Assembly (NCBI RefSeq): GCF_003097615.1
Contig: NZ_QCZG01000037.1
Span: 1-34,157, forward strand
Length of the DNA stretch: 34,157 nucleotides
From: Pueribacillus theae
GTDB taxonomy: Bacteria; Bacillota; Bacilli; Bacillales; UBA6769
Direction: 5' to 3'
Both the position numbers and the translations under genes were made by a program. The notes below the pieces were generated by a model. That model did no database searches. It was given only the letters and a program-made list of their open reading frames with translations, and was not told the origin of the DNA. Positions 18,939 through 27,148 of this stretch are shown piece by piece. Position 1 is the first letter of the stretch; the number at the start of each line of letters is the position of its first letter.

Positions 18939-19496
18939 ATGAAAGTTGAAATCAAAGGCAACACGCTTAAGCTGATGATAGGTGATATTACGAAACAAGA
19001 AACAGAGGCGATTGTGAACGCCGCGAATGGTACGCTGTTAGGGGGCGGGGGAGTTGACGGCGCTATTCATCGTGCGGCTGGCAAGGAATTGCTCGAAGCA
19101 TGTAAAGAAATCCGAAAAAACGTGCTTCAAGGTAAAGAATTGCCGACCGGCGAAGCGGTCATAACGAAAGGGTACCGTTTGCCTGCCAAGTATGTGATCC
19201 ACACGGTCGGGCCTGTTTGGAAGGGAAATACAAACAACGAGGAAAAGCTTTTATCCAACTGCTATAACAATTCCTTGCAATTAGCCAAAGAGAAAGGGAT
19301 TCAAAGCATCTCTTTCCCTTCCATTTCAACAGGCGTTTACAGGTTTCCGGTTGATTTGGCCTCTAAGGTAGCGCTAACAACCATTACAGACTTTTTAAAG
19401 ATCCAGCCATTCGGTGAAGTTGTTATGACATTGTTTTCCCAAAATGATTATGATGTGTATGAAGCTTCACTAAAAGAGATGCTATCGAGCGATTAA
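18939..19496 (+). CDS. Macro-domain ADP-ribose/O-acetyl-ADP-ribose hydrolase
   Basis: A 185-residue single macro domain of the YmdB/MacroD type. It carries IGDITKQETEAIVNAANGT, the substrate loop LLGGGGVDGAIHRAAG, GEAVITKGYRLPAKYVIHTV and the second loop FPSISTGVYRFP. These are the ADP-ribose-binding and catalytic elements of enzymes that remove ADP-ribose from proteins or deacetylate O-acetyl-ADP-ribose. Length and start (GGTTGGGA upstream) are normal. It lies one base downstream of the methyltransferase gene, in the same operon. No partner ADP-ribosyltransferase or sirtuin is adjacent. Confidence 0.95.
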   Translation: MKVEIKGNTLKLMIGDITKQETEAIVNAANGTLLGGGGVDGAIHRAAGKELLEACKEIRKNVLQGKELPTGEAVITKGYRLPAKYVIHTVGPVWKGNTNNEEKLLSNCYNNSLQLAKEKGIQSISFPSISTGVYRFPVDLASKVALTTITDFLKIQPFGEVVMTLFSQNDYDVYEASLKEMLSSD

Positions 19497-19599
19497 GCAT
19501 TATTTGTTTTCAGCCTCCCCCTTTTTTGCCACGGGATTGTTGACTTTTACATAGATTGTTTAGCTCCAATCCCTTCTCGGGCAAACTCGGGATGTGGAC

Positions 19600-20028
19600 T
19601 TACAACTTTTCCCTTATTGCTTGATTAAATTTCTTTAACAACTGTCCAAAGACGATGCGTTCTTCATCTGACCATCCGTCCAGCAGCTTCGTAAACTTGT
19701 TAAACCTCGCTTGCTTATAATCGCTTAATTGCTTCATGCCTAATTCAGTAATTTGGTAAAAATAGGCTCTGCGATCTGATGGGTCTGGTATTTTATCGAC
19801 ATAGCCTTTTTTACCAAGAGCGGAGGCTTGTCTGCTTACAGTCGAAATATCCAATTGCAGCTCATTTGCCAGCCCTTTTACGCCAAGTGGGCCTTTTACA
19901 TGTAAATAATGCAGCAACAGGTATGCCGAACGATCAAGATTCCATTCAATTTTATTTCCAACTAACGCAATCCGGCGGGATAGAAACGCCATCTCCAATT
20001 CGATGTTCTCGATTAAATCATTACTCAT
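19600..20028 (-). CDS. MarR-family transcriptional regulator
   Basis: A 142-residue winged-helix regulator. The start is set at the ATG at 20028 because GGAGGTGG lies about 7 nt upstream; the longer frame to 20085 has no site. The helix-turn-helix is LGVKGLANELQLDISTVSRQ, and the wing is IPDPSDRRAYFYQITELG. It is divergent from an MFS transporter gene, and the 167 bp between them contains a strong promoter overlapped by an inverted repeat. The natural reading is that this protein represses the transporter. There is no cysteine in the reading, so a ligand-binding rather than thiol-based switch is likely. Effector unknown. Confidence 0.9.
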   Translation of the reverse strand: MSNDLIENIELEMAFLSRRIALVGNKIEWNLDRSAYLLLHYLHVKGPLGVKGLANELQLDISTVSRQASALGKKGYVDKIPDPSDRRAYFYQITELGMKQLSDYKQARFNKFTKLLDGWSDEERIVFGQLLKKFNQAIREKL

Positions 20029-20114
20029 TTTTTTCCACCTCCATATTGTCCTTCTAATTGAACAATAATAACCGATTGCAAGCATTTGTCAATTTCATTT
20101 TCAAAGCATTGATA

Positions 20115-20158
20115 TTGACACAAACATGATTGTATTATACAATTATATAGTTGTATAA
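20115..20158 (+). promoter_or_regulatory. Promoter and operator of MFS transporter
   Basis: TTGACA (20115-20120), 17 bp, TACAAT (20138-20143) is a near-consensus sigma-A promoter. TTATACAA (20135-20142) and TTGTATAA (20151-20158) form a perfect inverted repeat with an 8-bp spacer, overlapping the -10 region. This is a classic repressor site, probably for the divergent MarR protein. Confidence 0.75.
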
Positions 20159-20195
20159 AGCAATTAGTTTTTTAAAATTTAAGGGAGATGTAAAC

Positions 20196-21452
20196 ATGCC
20201 ATCACAGTCGATTGTCTCGACGCCAACGAAAGCGTTGAAAGAAAAAAAGGAAAAGAAAGCAAGTTTATTCAACCAGCCGCTTTCTGTATGGGCAATTTTT
20301 TTCGCGAGTGTGATTGCTTTCATGGGAATTGGACTCGTAAACCCGATTCTTCCAGAGATTGCTAATAAATTAAATGCATCACCTAGTCAGGTTACGTTAC
20401 TATTTACGAGTTATAATGCTGTTATGGCTTTTGCGATGTTGATTACCGGGGTGATTTCAACAAGGCTTGGACATAAGTGGACATTGCTTTTGGGCGTTGG
20501 GATCATTGCCGCTGTTTCAGTAACAGGGGGATTTGCAAACAATATTTGGACGCTTGTCGGACTTAGAGGCGGATGGGGTCTCGGCAATGCACTTTTTGTT
20601 GCAACGGCCCTTGCGGCGATTGTGTCTCTGTCAAAAAGCGGAACAGCTAAGGCGATTATTTTATATGAAGCAGCTGTTGGGCTCGGAATTTCGATTGGTC
20701 CATTACTTGGCGGAACGTTAGGTTCCATTTCTTGGAGAGGCCCATTTTTTGGCGTCTCAACGTTGATGCTCTTTGTTTTTATCATCCTAATAACGTTAAT
20801 GCCGAAAGCAAAAGACAACAATTTAGAAACAACATCTACTGCCAAACAGAAAACGTCCTTATTGGATCCGTTTCGTGCGATGAAACATCGCTCATTGCTC
20901 GTTTTAGGGCTTGTTGCTGCATTATATAATGTTGGATTTTTTACAATCATGGCTTATGCCCCATTTGTTTTAGGATTGGATGCAAAAGGTTTGGGGTATG
21001 TATTTTTAGGCTGGGGTATCCTTCTTGCGATTACTTCTGTTTTCATGGCTCCAAAGCTTCAGCAACGATTTGGCACAATTAAGTCGATGCGCATCATGTT
21101 GTCCCTATTTGTTCTTGACCTTGTTGTTATGGGGATCTTTACGTCATTACAATGGGTTGTCATTTGCGCAGTTATTTTTGCCGGGGCCATTTTAGGGAAT
21201 AACAATACATTGATTACAACTGCAGTGATGGACGCCGCGCCTGTTGAACGGTCGACAGCTTCTGCAGCATATAGCTTTCTCCGTTTTATTGGAGCGGCGA
21301 TTTCACCTTTTATGGCGGCAAAGCTTGCAGAAGTGTTTAACCCGCACGTTCCATTCCTTGTCGGCGGGTCGTTTGTATTGCTGTCGCTTTTGTTCGTTTT
21401 GTTGAATGACAAGCACGTTAGGCATGTTGATGAACTGGAATCAGTGTTATAA
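20196..21452 (+). CDS. Major facilitator superfamily efflux transporter
   Basis: A 418-residue, 12-helix membrane protein of the drug/sugar efflux type. A short basic N-terminal tail (KALKEKKEKKASLFNQP) precedes the first helix. The loop after the second helix reads GVISTRLGHKWTLLLG (motif A region), and LYEAAVGLGISIGPLLGGTL is the antiporter motif C region in helix 5, characteristic of proton-driven exporters. The start is set at the ATG at 20196 with AAGGGAGA upstream. The frame extends 15 codons further, but that stretch lies in the promoter-operator. The gene is divergent from a MarR regulator, which together form a standard inducible efflux module. Substrate unknown. Confidence 0.9.
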   Translation: MPSQSIVSTPTKALKEKKEKKASLFNQPLSVWAIFFASVIAFMGIGLVNPILPEIANKLNASPSQVTLLFTSYNAVMAFAMLITGVISTRLGHKWTLLLGVGIIAAVSVTGGFANNIWTLVGLRGGWGLGNALFVATALAAIVSLSKSGTAKAIILYEAAVGLGISIGPLLGGTLGSISWRGPFFGVSTLMLFVFIILITLMPKAKDNNLETTSTAKQKTSLLDPFRAMKHRSLLVLGLVAALYNVGFFTIMAYAPFVLGLDAKGLGYVFLGWGILLAITSVFMAPKLQQRFGTIKSMRIMLSLFVLDLVVMGIFTSLQWVVICAVIFAGAILGNNNTLITTAVMDAAPVERSTASAAYSFLRFIGAAISPFMAAKLAEVFNPHVPFLVGGSFVLLSLLFVLLNDKHVRHVDELESVL

Positions 21453-21455
21453 ACT

Positions 21456-21506
21456 TTCAAAAAGGGCCCCTAAGTTCCTTTTCGGTTTTAGATGGGCTTT
21501 TTTAAA
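21456..21506 (+). terminator. Probable terminator after MFS gene
   Basis: AAAAAGGGCCC and GGGCTTTTTT can pair around a loop of about 30 nt, ending in a T-run. The pairing is imperfect. Confidence 0.4.
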
Positions 21507-21514
21507 GTTTTATC

Positions 21515-21656
21515 TTGGTTCTGGCTCACAATGGAAAGCAATGAAGGTTTATGACAAAAATGGTGAAAAGGTATTCGGAAAATACGTTGAAACATCAGCA
21601 ATCGCCAACATATCGAAATGAAGGTTGACTATGATCCGAAAGAAGACGAGAAATAG
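21515..21656 (+). pseudogene. Unidentified short coding remnant
   Basis: One frame reads LGSGSQWKAMKVYDKNGEKV and FGKYVETSAIANI. A neighbouring frame continues EMKVDYDPKEDEK to a TAG at 21654, implying a frameshift near 21608. The stop codon lies inside the left arm of the hairpin at 21651-21689, the normal position for a gene end. It has no own start and is probably the tail of a lost gene. Family not recognised. Confidence 0.4.
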
Positions 21657-21689
21657 AAGCTGTCGGGAAAACCCCGACAGCTTCTATTT
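21651..21689. terminator. 17-bp perfect hairpin
   Basis: AAATAGAAGCTGTCGGG pairs completely with CCCGACAGCTTCTATTT around AAAAC. It is an unusually long perfect stem that works as a terminator in either direction. It insulates the cardiolipin synthase gene. Confidence 0.8.
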
Positions 21690-21756
21690 GTGAGTACAAA
21701 CTATGATATAATCTTTTAAAAGTTGACTATTGAATATAAAGGTAGTGTGACATGTC

Positions 21757-23214
21757 TTGGAGATTAGTCATTTTCTATCATTACTCGTACCAATCGTCAC
21801 AATTGTAAATATGACGCTTGCTGGAATCGTTGTCTTTTTTGAAAGAAGGGATGCTCGCGCTACGTGGGCATGGCTCGTTGTTTTACTATTTGTACCAATC
21901 CTTGGCTTTATCGTTTATTTATTTTTTGGCAGGCAATTAAAACAGAAGAATTTTTACAAACTATCGGCTGAAGAAAGAAATTATTTTAAATCCGCTGTCG
22001 ATGGACAAATTAAGAAAATTAAAGAACTTCATGTATTTGAACATAACAGTTTGTTAAAAAAGCATACGGATTTAATTTTGATGAATTTAAAATCATCGAC
22101 CTCATTGATTACAACTAACAATGACATCGAAATTTTTAGTGACGGCCATGAAAAATTCAAAGCATTATTCCGTGATATAAAGGCTGCCCAATCCGAAATT
22201 AATCTTCAATATTATATTATCCAGCGGGACGACTTAGGGAAAAAATTGCGGGATCTGCTTACTCTAAAAGCGAAGGAAGGTGTAAAAGTACGTGTGCTGT
22301 ATGATGAAATTGGCTCGAGAAAGATGAGCCGCGCTTTTTTTAAAGAGTTGATTGCATATGGCGGGGAAGTGGAAGTATTCTTTCCGTCTTTTCTTAAATT
22401 TATTAATCCTAGGCTTAATCATCGAAATCACCGAAAGCTTTGCATCATCGACGGACACATCGGTTATATCGGCGGTTTTAACATTGGGAATGAATATCTT
22501 GGAAAAGTGAAGAAATTTGGGTATTGGCGCGACACCCATTTTCGAATCATCGGCGAAGCAGTGGCATATATACAAGGAAGGTTTATTTTAGACTGGAAAC
22601 AGGCAACACATCAAAAGCACATTGATCTTGAACAATTTGTCTATCAAATGAAACCACGTCCTGGGAAAAGCCCCGTTCAAATTGTGGATAGCGGGCCGAA
22701 TTCCGAAACCGAGTATATAAAAAATATGTATATTAAGCTAATCATGTCTGCCCAGAAAAGCGTCTATATTCAAACGCCTTATTTTATACCTGATCAAAGC
22801 TTTATGGATGCATGTAAAATTGCGTTGCTGTCAGGGGTGGATGTCCGAATCATGATACCGAATAAGCCTGACCATCCATTTGTTTATTGGGCGACATGGT
22901 CACATGTCGGGGAGCTTATTTCATATGGCGCAAAAGTTTTAATCTACGAAAATGGGTTTATGCACGCAAAAACAATCGTCGTTGACGATGAAGTAGCTTC
23001 GGTTGGCACAGCAAATATTGATACGCGCAGTTTTGAATTAAATTTCGAAGTGAATGCGATCGTATATGATGAGGATGTAGCAAGGAAACTAAGGGATTTA
23101 TTCCTTCAGGACAGTGAATTATGCTCTGAACTTACTTTAAAACGATATCGTGAGCGATCGGCTGTTATTAAGTTTAAAGAGGCCATTTCCCGTTTGTTGT
23201 CGCCGATTTTATAG
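21757..23214 (+). CDS. cls: Cardiolipin synthase
   Basis: A 485-residue membrane enzyme that condenses two phosphatidylglycerols to cardiolipin and glycerol. Two N-terminal transmembrane helices lie within residues 1-60 (LLVPIVTIVNMTLAGIVVFF and AWLVVLLFVPILGFIVYLFF). Two phospholipase-D HKD motifs follow: HRKLCIID at H225/K227/D232 with GGFN, and HAKTIVVDD at H403/K405/D410 with GTANIDTRSF. The length is as expected. TTG at 21757 is used because the only nearby ATG (21752) is in another frame and soon stops; AAAGGT lies 13 nt upstream. Cls paralogues are common in Bacillus and it is not clear which one this is. The gene shares a bidirectional terminator with the convergent hsp20 gene. Confidence 0.93.
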   Translation: MEISHFLSLLVPIVTIVNMTLAGIVVFFERRDARATWAWLVVLLFVPILGFIVYLFFGRQLKQKNFYKLSAEERNYFKSAVDGQIKKIKELHVFEHNSLLKKHTDLILMNLKSSTSLITTNNDIEIFSDGHEKFKALFRDIKAAQSEINLQYYIIQRDDLGKKLRDLLTLKAKEGVKVRVLYDEIGSRKMSRAFFKELIAYGGEVEVFFPSFLKFINPRLNHRNHRKLCIIDGHIGYIGGFNIGNEYLGKVKKFGYWRDTHFRIIGEAVAYIQGRFILDWKQATHQKHIDLEQFVYQMKPRPGKSPVQIVDSGPNSETEYIKNMYIKLIMSAQKSVYIQTPYFIPDQSFMDACKIALLSGVDVRIMIPNKPDHPFVYWATWSHVGELISYGAKVLIYENGFMHAKTIVVDDEVASVGTANIDTRSFELNFEVNAIVYDEDVARKLRDLFLQDSELCSELTLKRYRERSAVIKFKEAISRLLSPIL

Positions 23215-23220
23215 GAATTA

Positions 23221-23255
23221 AGAAAGCTTTCCAGGCAAAGGCTGGAAAGCTTTCT
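23221..23255. terminator. Bidirectional terminator between cls and hsp20
   Basis: AGAAAGCTTTCCAG and CTGGAAAGCTTTCT form a perfect 14-bp stem with a 7-nt loop between the two convergent stop codons. It is T-rich on both sides. Confidence 0.85.
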
Positions 23256-23259
23256 CTTC

Positions 23260-23697
23260 TTAATGAAATTCGACATCAATGGTCTTTTGGTTGCCTTCTT
23301 TCTCTTTCGGCATTCTGACCTCGAGAACGCCATTTCGATAAGTCGCTTTAACACCTTCCTGGGACACAGGGCTAGGAAGTGGGATAGAACGGTGAAAACG
23401 TCCAAAAAAGCGCTCTTTCCGGTGCATGTTCTCGTCTTTCACTTCATTGGTTCGATTAATGGAGCCACTTATATTTAACATATTGTTTTCGATATGAATA
23501 TTGACATCCTCTTTCTTCTCTAGTCCAGGGATATCACACGTCGCTACAACTTCAGTATCTGTTTCATGAACATCTACCCTTACTCCGCCCCATTGCGAAT
23601 CATCCCTAAACAACGATGGGAAATTTGAAAAAAAGTTATCAAAATCCTTCCCGATATTTGACAATTGACGAAATGGATCATATGGAACTAATGCCAT
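23260..23697 (-). CDS. Hsp20/alpha-crystallin small heat-shock protein
   Basis: A 145-residue ATP-independent holdase that binds unfolding proteins. The N-terminal arm reads MALVPYDPFRQLSNIGKDFD. The alpha-crystallin domain spans about 40-130, with VRVDVHETDTEVVATCDIPG, KKEDVNIHIENNMLNISG, ERFFGRFHRSIPLP and ATYRNGVLEVRMPK. The length is typical. The ribosome binding site AAGGGAGGT is 9 nt upstream. A sigma-B-like promoter lies about 40 bp upstream of the start. No CIRCE is present, so control differs from the groESL operon in the same window. Confidence 0.95.
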   Translation of the reverse strand: MALVPYDPFRQLSNIGKDFDNFFSNFPSLFRDDSQWGGVRVDVHETDTEVVATCDIPGLEKKEDVNIHIENNMLNISGSINRTNEVKDENMHRKERFFGRFHRSIPLPSPVSQEGVKATYRNGVLEVRMPKEKEGNQKTIDVEFH

Positions 23698-23734
23698 TTT
23701 TAAGAACCTCCCTTAGTTAAATTCAATCATTACT

Positions 23735-23760
23735 ATTCCCTATAAATAAAAAAATAAAAC
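23735..23760 (-). promoter_or_regulatory. Possible sigma-B promoter of hsp20
   Basis: On the minus strand GTTTTA, 14 bp, GGGAAT resembles the sigma-B consensus GTTTAA-N13-15-GGGTAT with one mismatch in each box. It is correctly placed upstream of hsp20. General-stress control would fit the gene, but the match is not exact. Confidence 0.4.
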
Positions 23761-23961
23761 GTGTTTGTACGGCTTATATACACTTTCACGGAAAGATTTA
23801 AGAGATATGAGAGGTACTAGATCGATAAGCATTCAAAAGATGTGTAGTCTATTTTAGAGTTTTAAAATAGATAGAAGACAAGAATCGACATTTCCCGGGG
23901 AATATTCTAAGGGCAGCTTTTGTTAAAGCGCCCTTTGTTCCGAAACGCCTTATTTGCAATG

Positions 23962-25134
23962 TTATGAAGAAGCTGGCTCGGTTTTTTTTGACATTGATTT
24001 ATAAACTTGATAGAGGAAAAAGGCGATCACTGATAATATCATTCCTGAAATATAAGGCATGCCGACCGCGAGGGAAAAAAGCCAACCTCCGAGCGGTGGG
24101 CCGATAATTCTTCCGAGAGAATCAACGGATGATAATAGGCCGGTTGTGCTTCCGTAACCCGTTTTTGATGTTTTTGTTAAAAGTGCGGAAACACTAGGTC
24201 GAATCACACCATTGCCAATTCCGAATATCGTTAAGAAGACAGCAGCGGTTGTAAAGTTGTCTACGAGCAGTATAAGACCGAAGCCGATTGCGGAGACAAC
24301 AATACCAATTTGAATAACGAATCCGTCCCCGAATTTCTTCGTAAGTATCCCAACTAAACCACCTTGAACAATCGCGCCCGCTAATCCCATAATCATAAAC
24401 AGATAACCGAGCTCTATCGTTCCTAAGCCCGCTTTTGCTGCGGCAAAATATGCAAAAGTTGCTTCCAATCCCGCCAATGATAACGAAATAAACAGCTGGA
24501 GAAAATATAAAATTGAAATAGGGCCGCTTAATGTTTGGCGTATCGGTACCCTTTTCGTTGTACGTTCCCCTCGATGTTCAGGTGAAAGTGATTCTTTTAG
24601 AATAAGCATGACGAGAATAAACGTTAACAGTGAAGAAAATCCAGCAATCAAAAAAGGCATGCTTAAGCTAGTTTTTGAAAAAATGCCCCCAATCGCCGGC
24701 CCTAAGATAAAGCCGAGGCCGACTGAAGCCCCGATAATTCCCATTCCTTTTCCCCGGTCTTCATCAGAAGTAATATCCGCGACATACGCCATGACGGTAG
24801 GCATATTCGCTGAAGATAGAAGTCCACCGATGATTCTTGCGGCAAAAAGCATCCAGAGCTGTGATGAGATCGCCATTAAGAAAAAGGAAATGGCAAGTCC
24901 AAAAATCCCAATCATCAATACTGGTTTCCGCCCAATTCGATCGGAAATACGTCCCCACATTGGAGCAAATAGCAATTGCATTAATGAGTAGACAGCCATT
25001 AGCAAACCGAGCTCTGTAGGTGAAGCACCCATTTTTTCCGCATAGAAAGGGAGCACGGGTATAATAATCCCAAAACCAACCATGACGAGAAACATGACAG
25101 CAAATAAGACTGGCAACGCTTTTTTTGTATTCAA
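23962..25134 (-). CDS. MFS multidrug-type efflux transporter
   Basis: A 390-residue, 12-helix transporter of the drug:H+ antiporter 1 group (12 helices, Bmr/NorA/TetA-like). GRISDRIGRKPVLMIGIFG is motif A between helices 2 and 3, and IIGASVGLGFILGPAIGG is motif C in helix 5. The start is set at TTG 25134 (MNTKKALPVLFAVMF), with GGAGTG 8-9 nt upstream. The longer frame to 25206 enters the repeat element and lacks a site. It lies downstream of a padR gene on the same strand, with an inverted-repeat-ended element inserted between them. PadR regulators commonly control such pumps. Substrate unknown. Confidence 0.9.
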   Translation of the reverse strand: MNTKKALPVLFAVMFLVMVGFGIIIPVLPFYAEKMGASPTELGLLMAVYSLMQLLFAPMWGRISDRIGRKPVLMIGIFGLAISFFLMAISSQLWMLFAARIIGGLLSSANMPTVMAYVADITSDEDRGKGMGIIGASVGLGFILGPAIGGIFSKTSLSMPFLIAGFSSLLTFILVMLILKESLSPEHRGERTTKRVPIRQTLSGPISILYFLQLFISLSLAGLEATFAYFAAAKAGLGTIELGYLFMIMGLAGAIVQGGLVGILTKKFGDGFVIQIGIVVSAIGFGLILLVDNFTTAAVFLTIFGIGNGVIRPSVSALLTKTSKTGYGSTTGLLSSVDSLGRIIGPPLGGWLFSLAVGMPYISGMILSVIAFFLYQVYKSMSKKTEPASS

Positions 25135-25186
25135 AATGAAATTCACTCCAATCCCAGATAAAAAAGAATTTCTTTCTTTAAGAGGT

Positions 25187-25332
25187 TGTTCAAAAAGTCC
25201 GGGCACGATAGGCTGCGAATCTCTTCGTCAGCTTGCTCTTCCGCTCCTCACGTATCCTATAAACATACGCTGCGGTGCTCAGAGCTACGCTTCCTCGACC
25301 TTCTTGCCTCTCGTTGTCCTCCTTTTTGAACA
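25187..25332. repeat. 146-bp inverted-repeat-ended intergenic element
   Basis: TGTTCAAAAAG (25187-25197) and CTTTTTGAACA (25322-25332) are perfect 11-bp terminal inverted repeats bounding a higher-GC, non-coding segment between padR and its transporter. The size, end structure and intergenic position fit a MITE-like or intergenic repeat. From memory, similar sequences recur in Bacillaceae genomes; no other copy is in this window. No flanking target duplication was identified with certainty. Confidence 0.6.
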
Positions 25333-25338
25333 CGCACT

Positions 25339-25863
25339 TTAGCTTGTTTTTTTCTCTTCTAACAGTTGAATCGTTTCTAATAAAAAGTTTATTTCGGCTT
25401 CCAGCATTTTTTTCTTATGCTTAAACGCAATATTTACGCCGCTATTTTTATTATGTATGGGCGCTTGCTGAAAGTAGCTGTATTTTTCTTGGAGTTCTTG
25501 CAGTCTTTTTCGCAAGGACTCAATTGCTTTTTCTGTAGATAAATGATCAAGGAACATTAAGCCAATATCACCTTCGTAAAAAACCGTTTCGGAAGTGGAA
25601 AGGTTTTGCAGCAATAATTTATTAAAAAGCTGAATACCTTGATCGTTAATTGTATATACCTTTCGTGGCGGTCGGTTCCCGTCATATTCAACAGAAACGT
25701 CGATAAATTTTTCTTTGCTCAATTTATCAAGCAAGGCATAAGCCGTCGCTTTTTTCATGTTTGTAATAAATTTAAGGTTTTTTTCGACAAAGTCGTGGAT
25801 TTGATAACCATGCTGACTTTGGGTCATAAGCAGGCCTAGAAGAAGTAATGAACGATGATCCAT
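25339..25863 (-). CDS. PadR-family transcriptional regulator
   Basis: A 174-residue winged-helix regulator. The start is set at the ATG at 25863 with AAAAGGAG 9 nt upstream; nine more upstream codons in frame have no site. The N-terminal PadR domain reads MDHRSLLLLGLLMTQSQHGY, then MKKATAYALLDKLSKEKFID and RKVYTINDQG (wing). A C-terminal helical region (residues about 100-170) with LRKRLQELQEKYSYF and LEAEINFLLETIQLLEEKK gives a coiled-coil dimer. It is followed on the same strand by an MFS pump and probably regulates it and itself. An inverted repeat lies at its promoter. Confidence 0.9.
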   Translation of the reverse strand: MDHRSLLLLGLLMTQSQHGYQIHDFVEKNLKFITNMKKATAYALLDKLSKEKFIDVSVEYDGNRPPRKVYTINDQGIQLFNKLLLQNLSTSETVFYEGDIGLMFLDHLSTEKAIESLRKRLQELQEKYSYFQQAPIHNKNSGVNIAFKHKKKMLEAEINFLLETIQLLEEKKTS

Positions 25864-25892
25864 AGCCGTCGGCTCCTTTTCTATGAACAATG

Positions 25893-25937
25893 ATGTTATT
25901 ATAAATATTTTTGTTATAATTAGTCAAGGCATGACTA
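25893..25937 (-). promoter_or_regulatory. padR promoter and operator
   Basis: On the minus strand TTGACT is followed by 18 bp and TATAAT, a good sigma-A promoter. TAGTCA-AGGCA-TGACTA (25921-25937) is an inverted repeat overlapping the -35 box and is a candidate PadR site. Confidence 0.55.
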
Positions 25938-26074
25938 TTCAAATATAAAAATACTGTCGATAAACCCTTCTAACGTTGGATTTTCTATGTATAAGAAGTT
26001 TTTTACACTTAAAGAAATGGATAAATTTGGAACGGGAGAAGAAAATGCTTTCTAGTTTAATCGAACGTAGGTGA

Positions 26075-26411
26075 GGTATAGATAATGAAATTGATGCCGT
26101 GCAATCTCTGTATAATCGCTATGGAACGTATGTAACAAGACTCTCTCGTTTGGTAAACAACCTAAAATCGGATCAAACTAAATACGGTAATAGTCAACTG
26201 GATGGGGAAGAGGCGTGTCGACAGCAGCTATCATTGGGGGCCCTCTTGTGAAAGGCGGAAAGCATGTGGCAAGGTAATCCATAATCACGCGGGTGGGCAC
26301 CGTTATCCGGACGATCCGAGCCAAAATAGGGGTTCTCACATGAACGACATCCATGGAAATCATTATGACGATCCAAGAAAAAATAAGAAAGCAAATGAGG
26401 ATGAAAAATGA
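26075..26411 (+). pseudogene. C-terminal remnant of a polymorphic toxin
   Basis: Three frames in order give GIDNEIDAVQSLYNRYGTYV then TRLSRLVNNLKSD, next STAAIIGGPLVKGGKHVAR, then VIHNHAGGHRYPDDPSQNRG followed by SHMNDIHGNHYDD and a lysine-rich end. The His-rich GGHRYPDDP-NRG-H-ND pattern at the extreme C terminus is typical of small nuclease-like toxin domains found at the ends of LXG/RHS-type secreted toxins. Two frameshifts (near 26215 and 26273) break the chain, and the long N-terminal delivery part is absent. The final frame ends at TGA 26409-26411, overlapping the ATG of the next gene by four bases, as toxin and immunity genes often do. The exact toxin family is not assigned. Confidence 0.5.
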
Positions 26412-27088
26412 GAATATGGCATGAGGCGGAAAAAGATATCGAAAATTATTTTACATGGTTTAAGGGAAAATCCGAGAAATTTAGTGTGTATAGCCTAAAC
26501 GGTGCTGAGATGTTTACCCCTGAAGAACGTTCAAACTTTATAGAAGTTTGCGCAAGAACGATAAATAAGGTATTTAAAACGGAAAATTTTACGGATTATA
26601 AGCTTTACTTACTTGCGAACGTTGAAGTGTCCGATAAAAATTCCCGAATCGAAAAGTACAAAAAGGTTTGGAAAAAGCTAGAGTCCGAGTTTGCTATCGA
26701 TTCCTTCACAAAAGGCCCGGAAATTGAAATAACGATTCAAGATAAACTATGTTATTCTAGTATCGCAATGGTCGAGCGGGAGGACATTCCATTAGCTTTA
26801 GATATTATATCAAAAGCGCCGCATCGGCATACGATTTTTGCCAGCAAAAAAGAAAACATATTAGATGAGGACTTGATTCGAGCTAGATTAAATGAAGCGA
26901 TCGGATATGAATTACTGGAGCTGGATTATGAGTATTTAATTAATGAGTACTGTCCTGAAGGCGACATCTTATTTCGATGGGGAGAGGTATTTGAGGAGGC
27001 GGAAATCGCTCTCATTTTTAAGAATGAGTTATATGAATCCTTTCAAAAAATTTCACAATACGATGATATCGCTAATGCTTTAGACTAA
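26408..27088 (+). CDS. Candidate immunity protein
   Basis: A 226-residue soluble, acidic protein with no signal peptide or membrane segment and no family I recognise. Composition is rich in Glu/Lys with regularly spaced aromatic residues (IENYFTWFKGKSEKFSVYSL, LLELDYEYLINEYCPEGDIL). The ATG overlaps the stop codon of the toxin remnant by four bases (ATGA), so its translation was coupled to the toxin gene. Size, charge and position match immunity proteins of polymorphic toxin systems. It is intact although the toxin is broken, as is common when orphan immunity genes are kept for protection against kin. The immunity role is inferred from position only. A terminator follows. Confidence 0.6.
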   Translation: MRIWHEAEKDIENYFTWFKGKSEKFSVYSLNGAEMFTPEERSNFIEVCARTINKVFKTENFTDYKLYLLANVEVSDKNSRIEKYKKVWKKLESEFAIDSFTKGPEIEITIQDKLCYSSIAMVEREDIPLALDIISKAPHRHTIFASKKENILDEDLIRARLNEAIGYELLELDYEYLINEYCPEGDILFRWGEVFEEAEIALIFKNELYESFQKISQYDDIANALD

Positions 27089-27113
27089 AATGAACAAACT
27101 TTTCCATGATTCG

Positions 27114-27148
27114 ACCTTGATTAGGCAATTGTCTGTCAAGGTTTTTTT
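27114..27148 (+). terminator. Terminator after immunity candidate
   Basis: ACCTTGA and TCAAGGT form a 7-bp stem followed by seven T. Confidence 0.75.

Noticed and set aside
21752-21808. ATG at 21752 as the cls start
   Set aside because: It is in a different frame and meets a stop after 18 codons.
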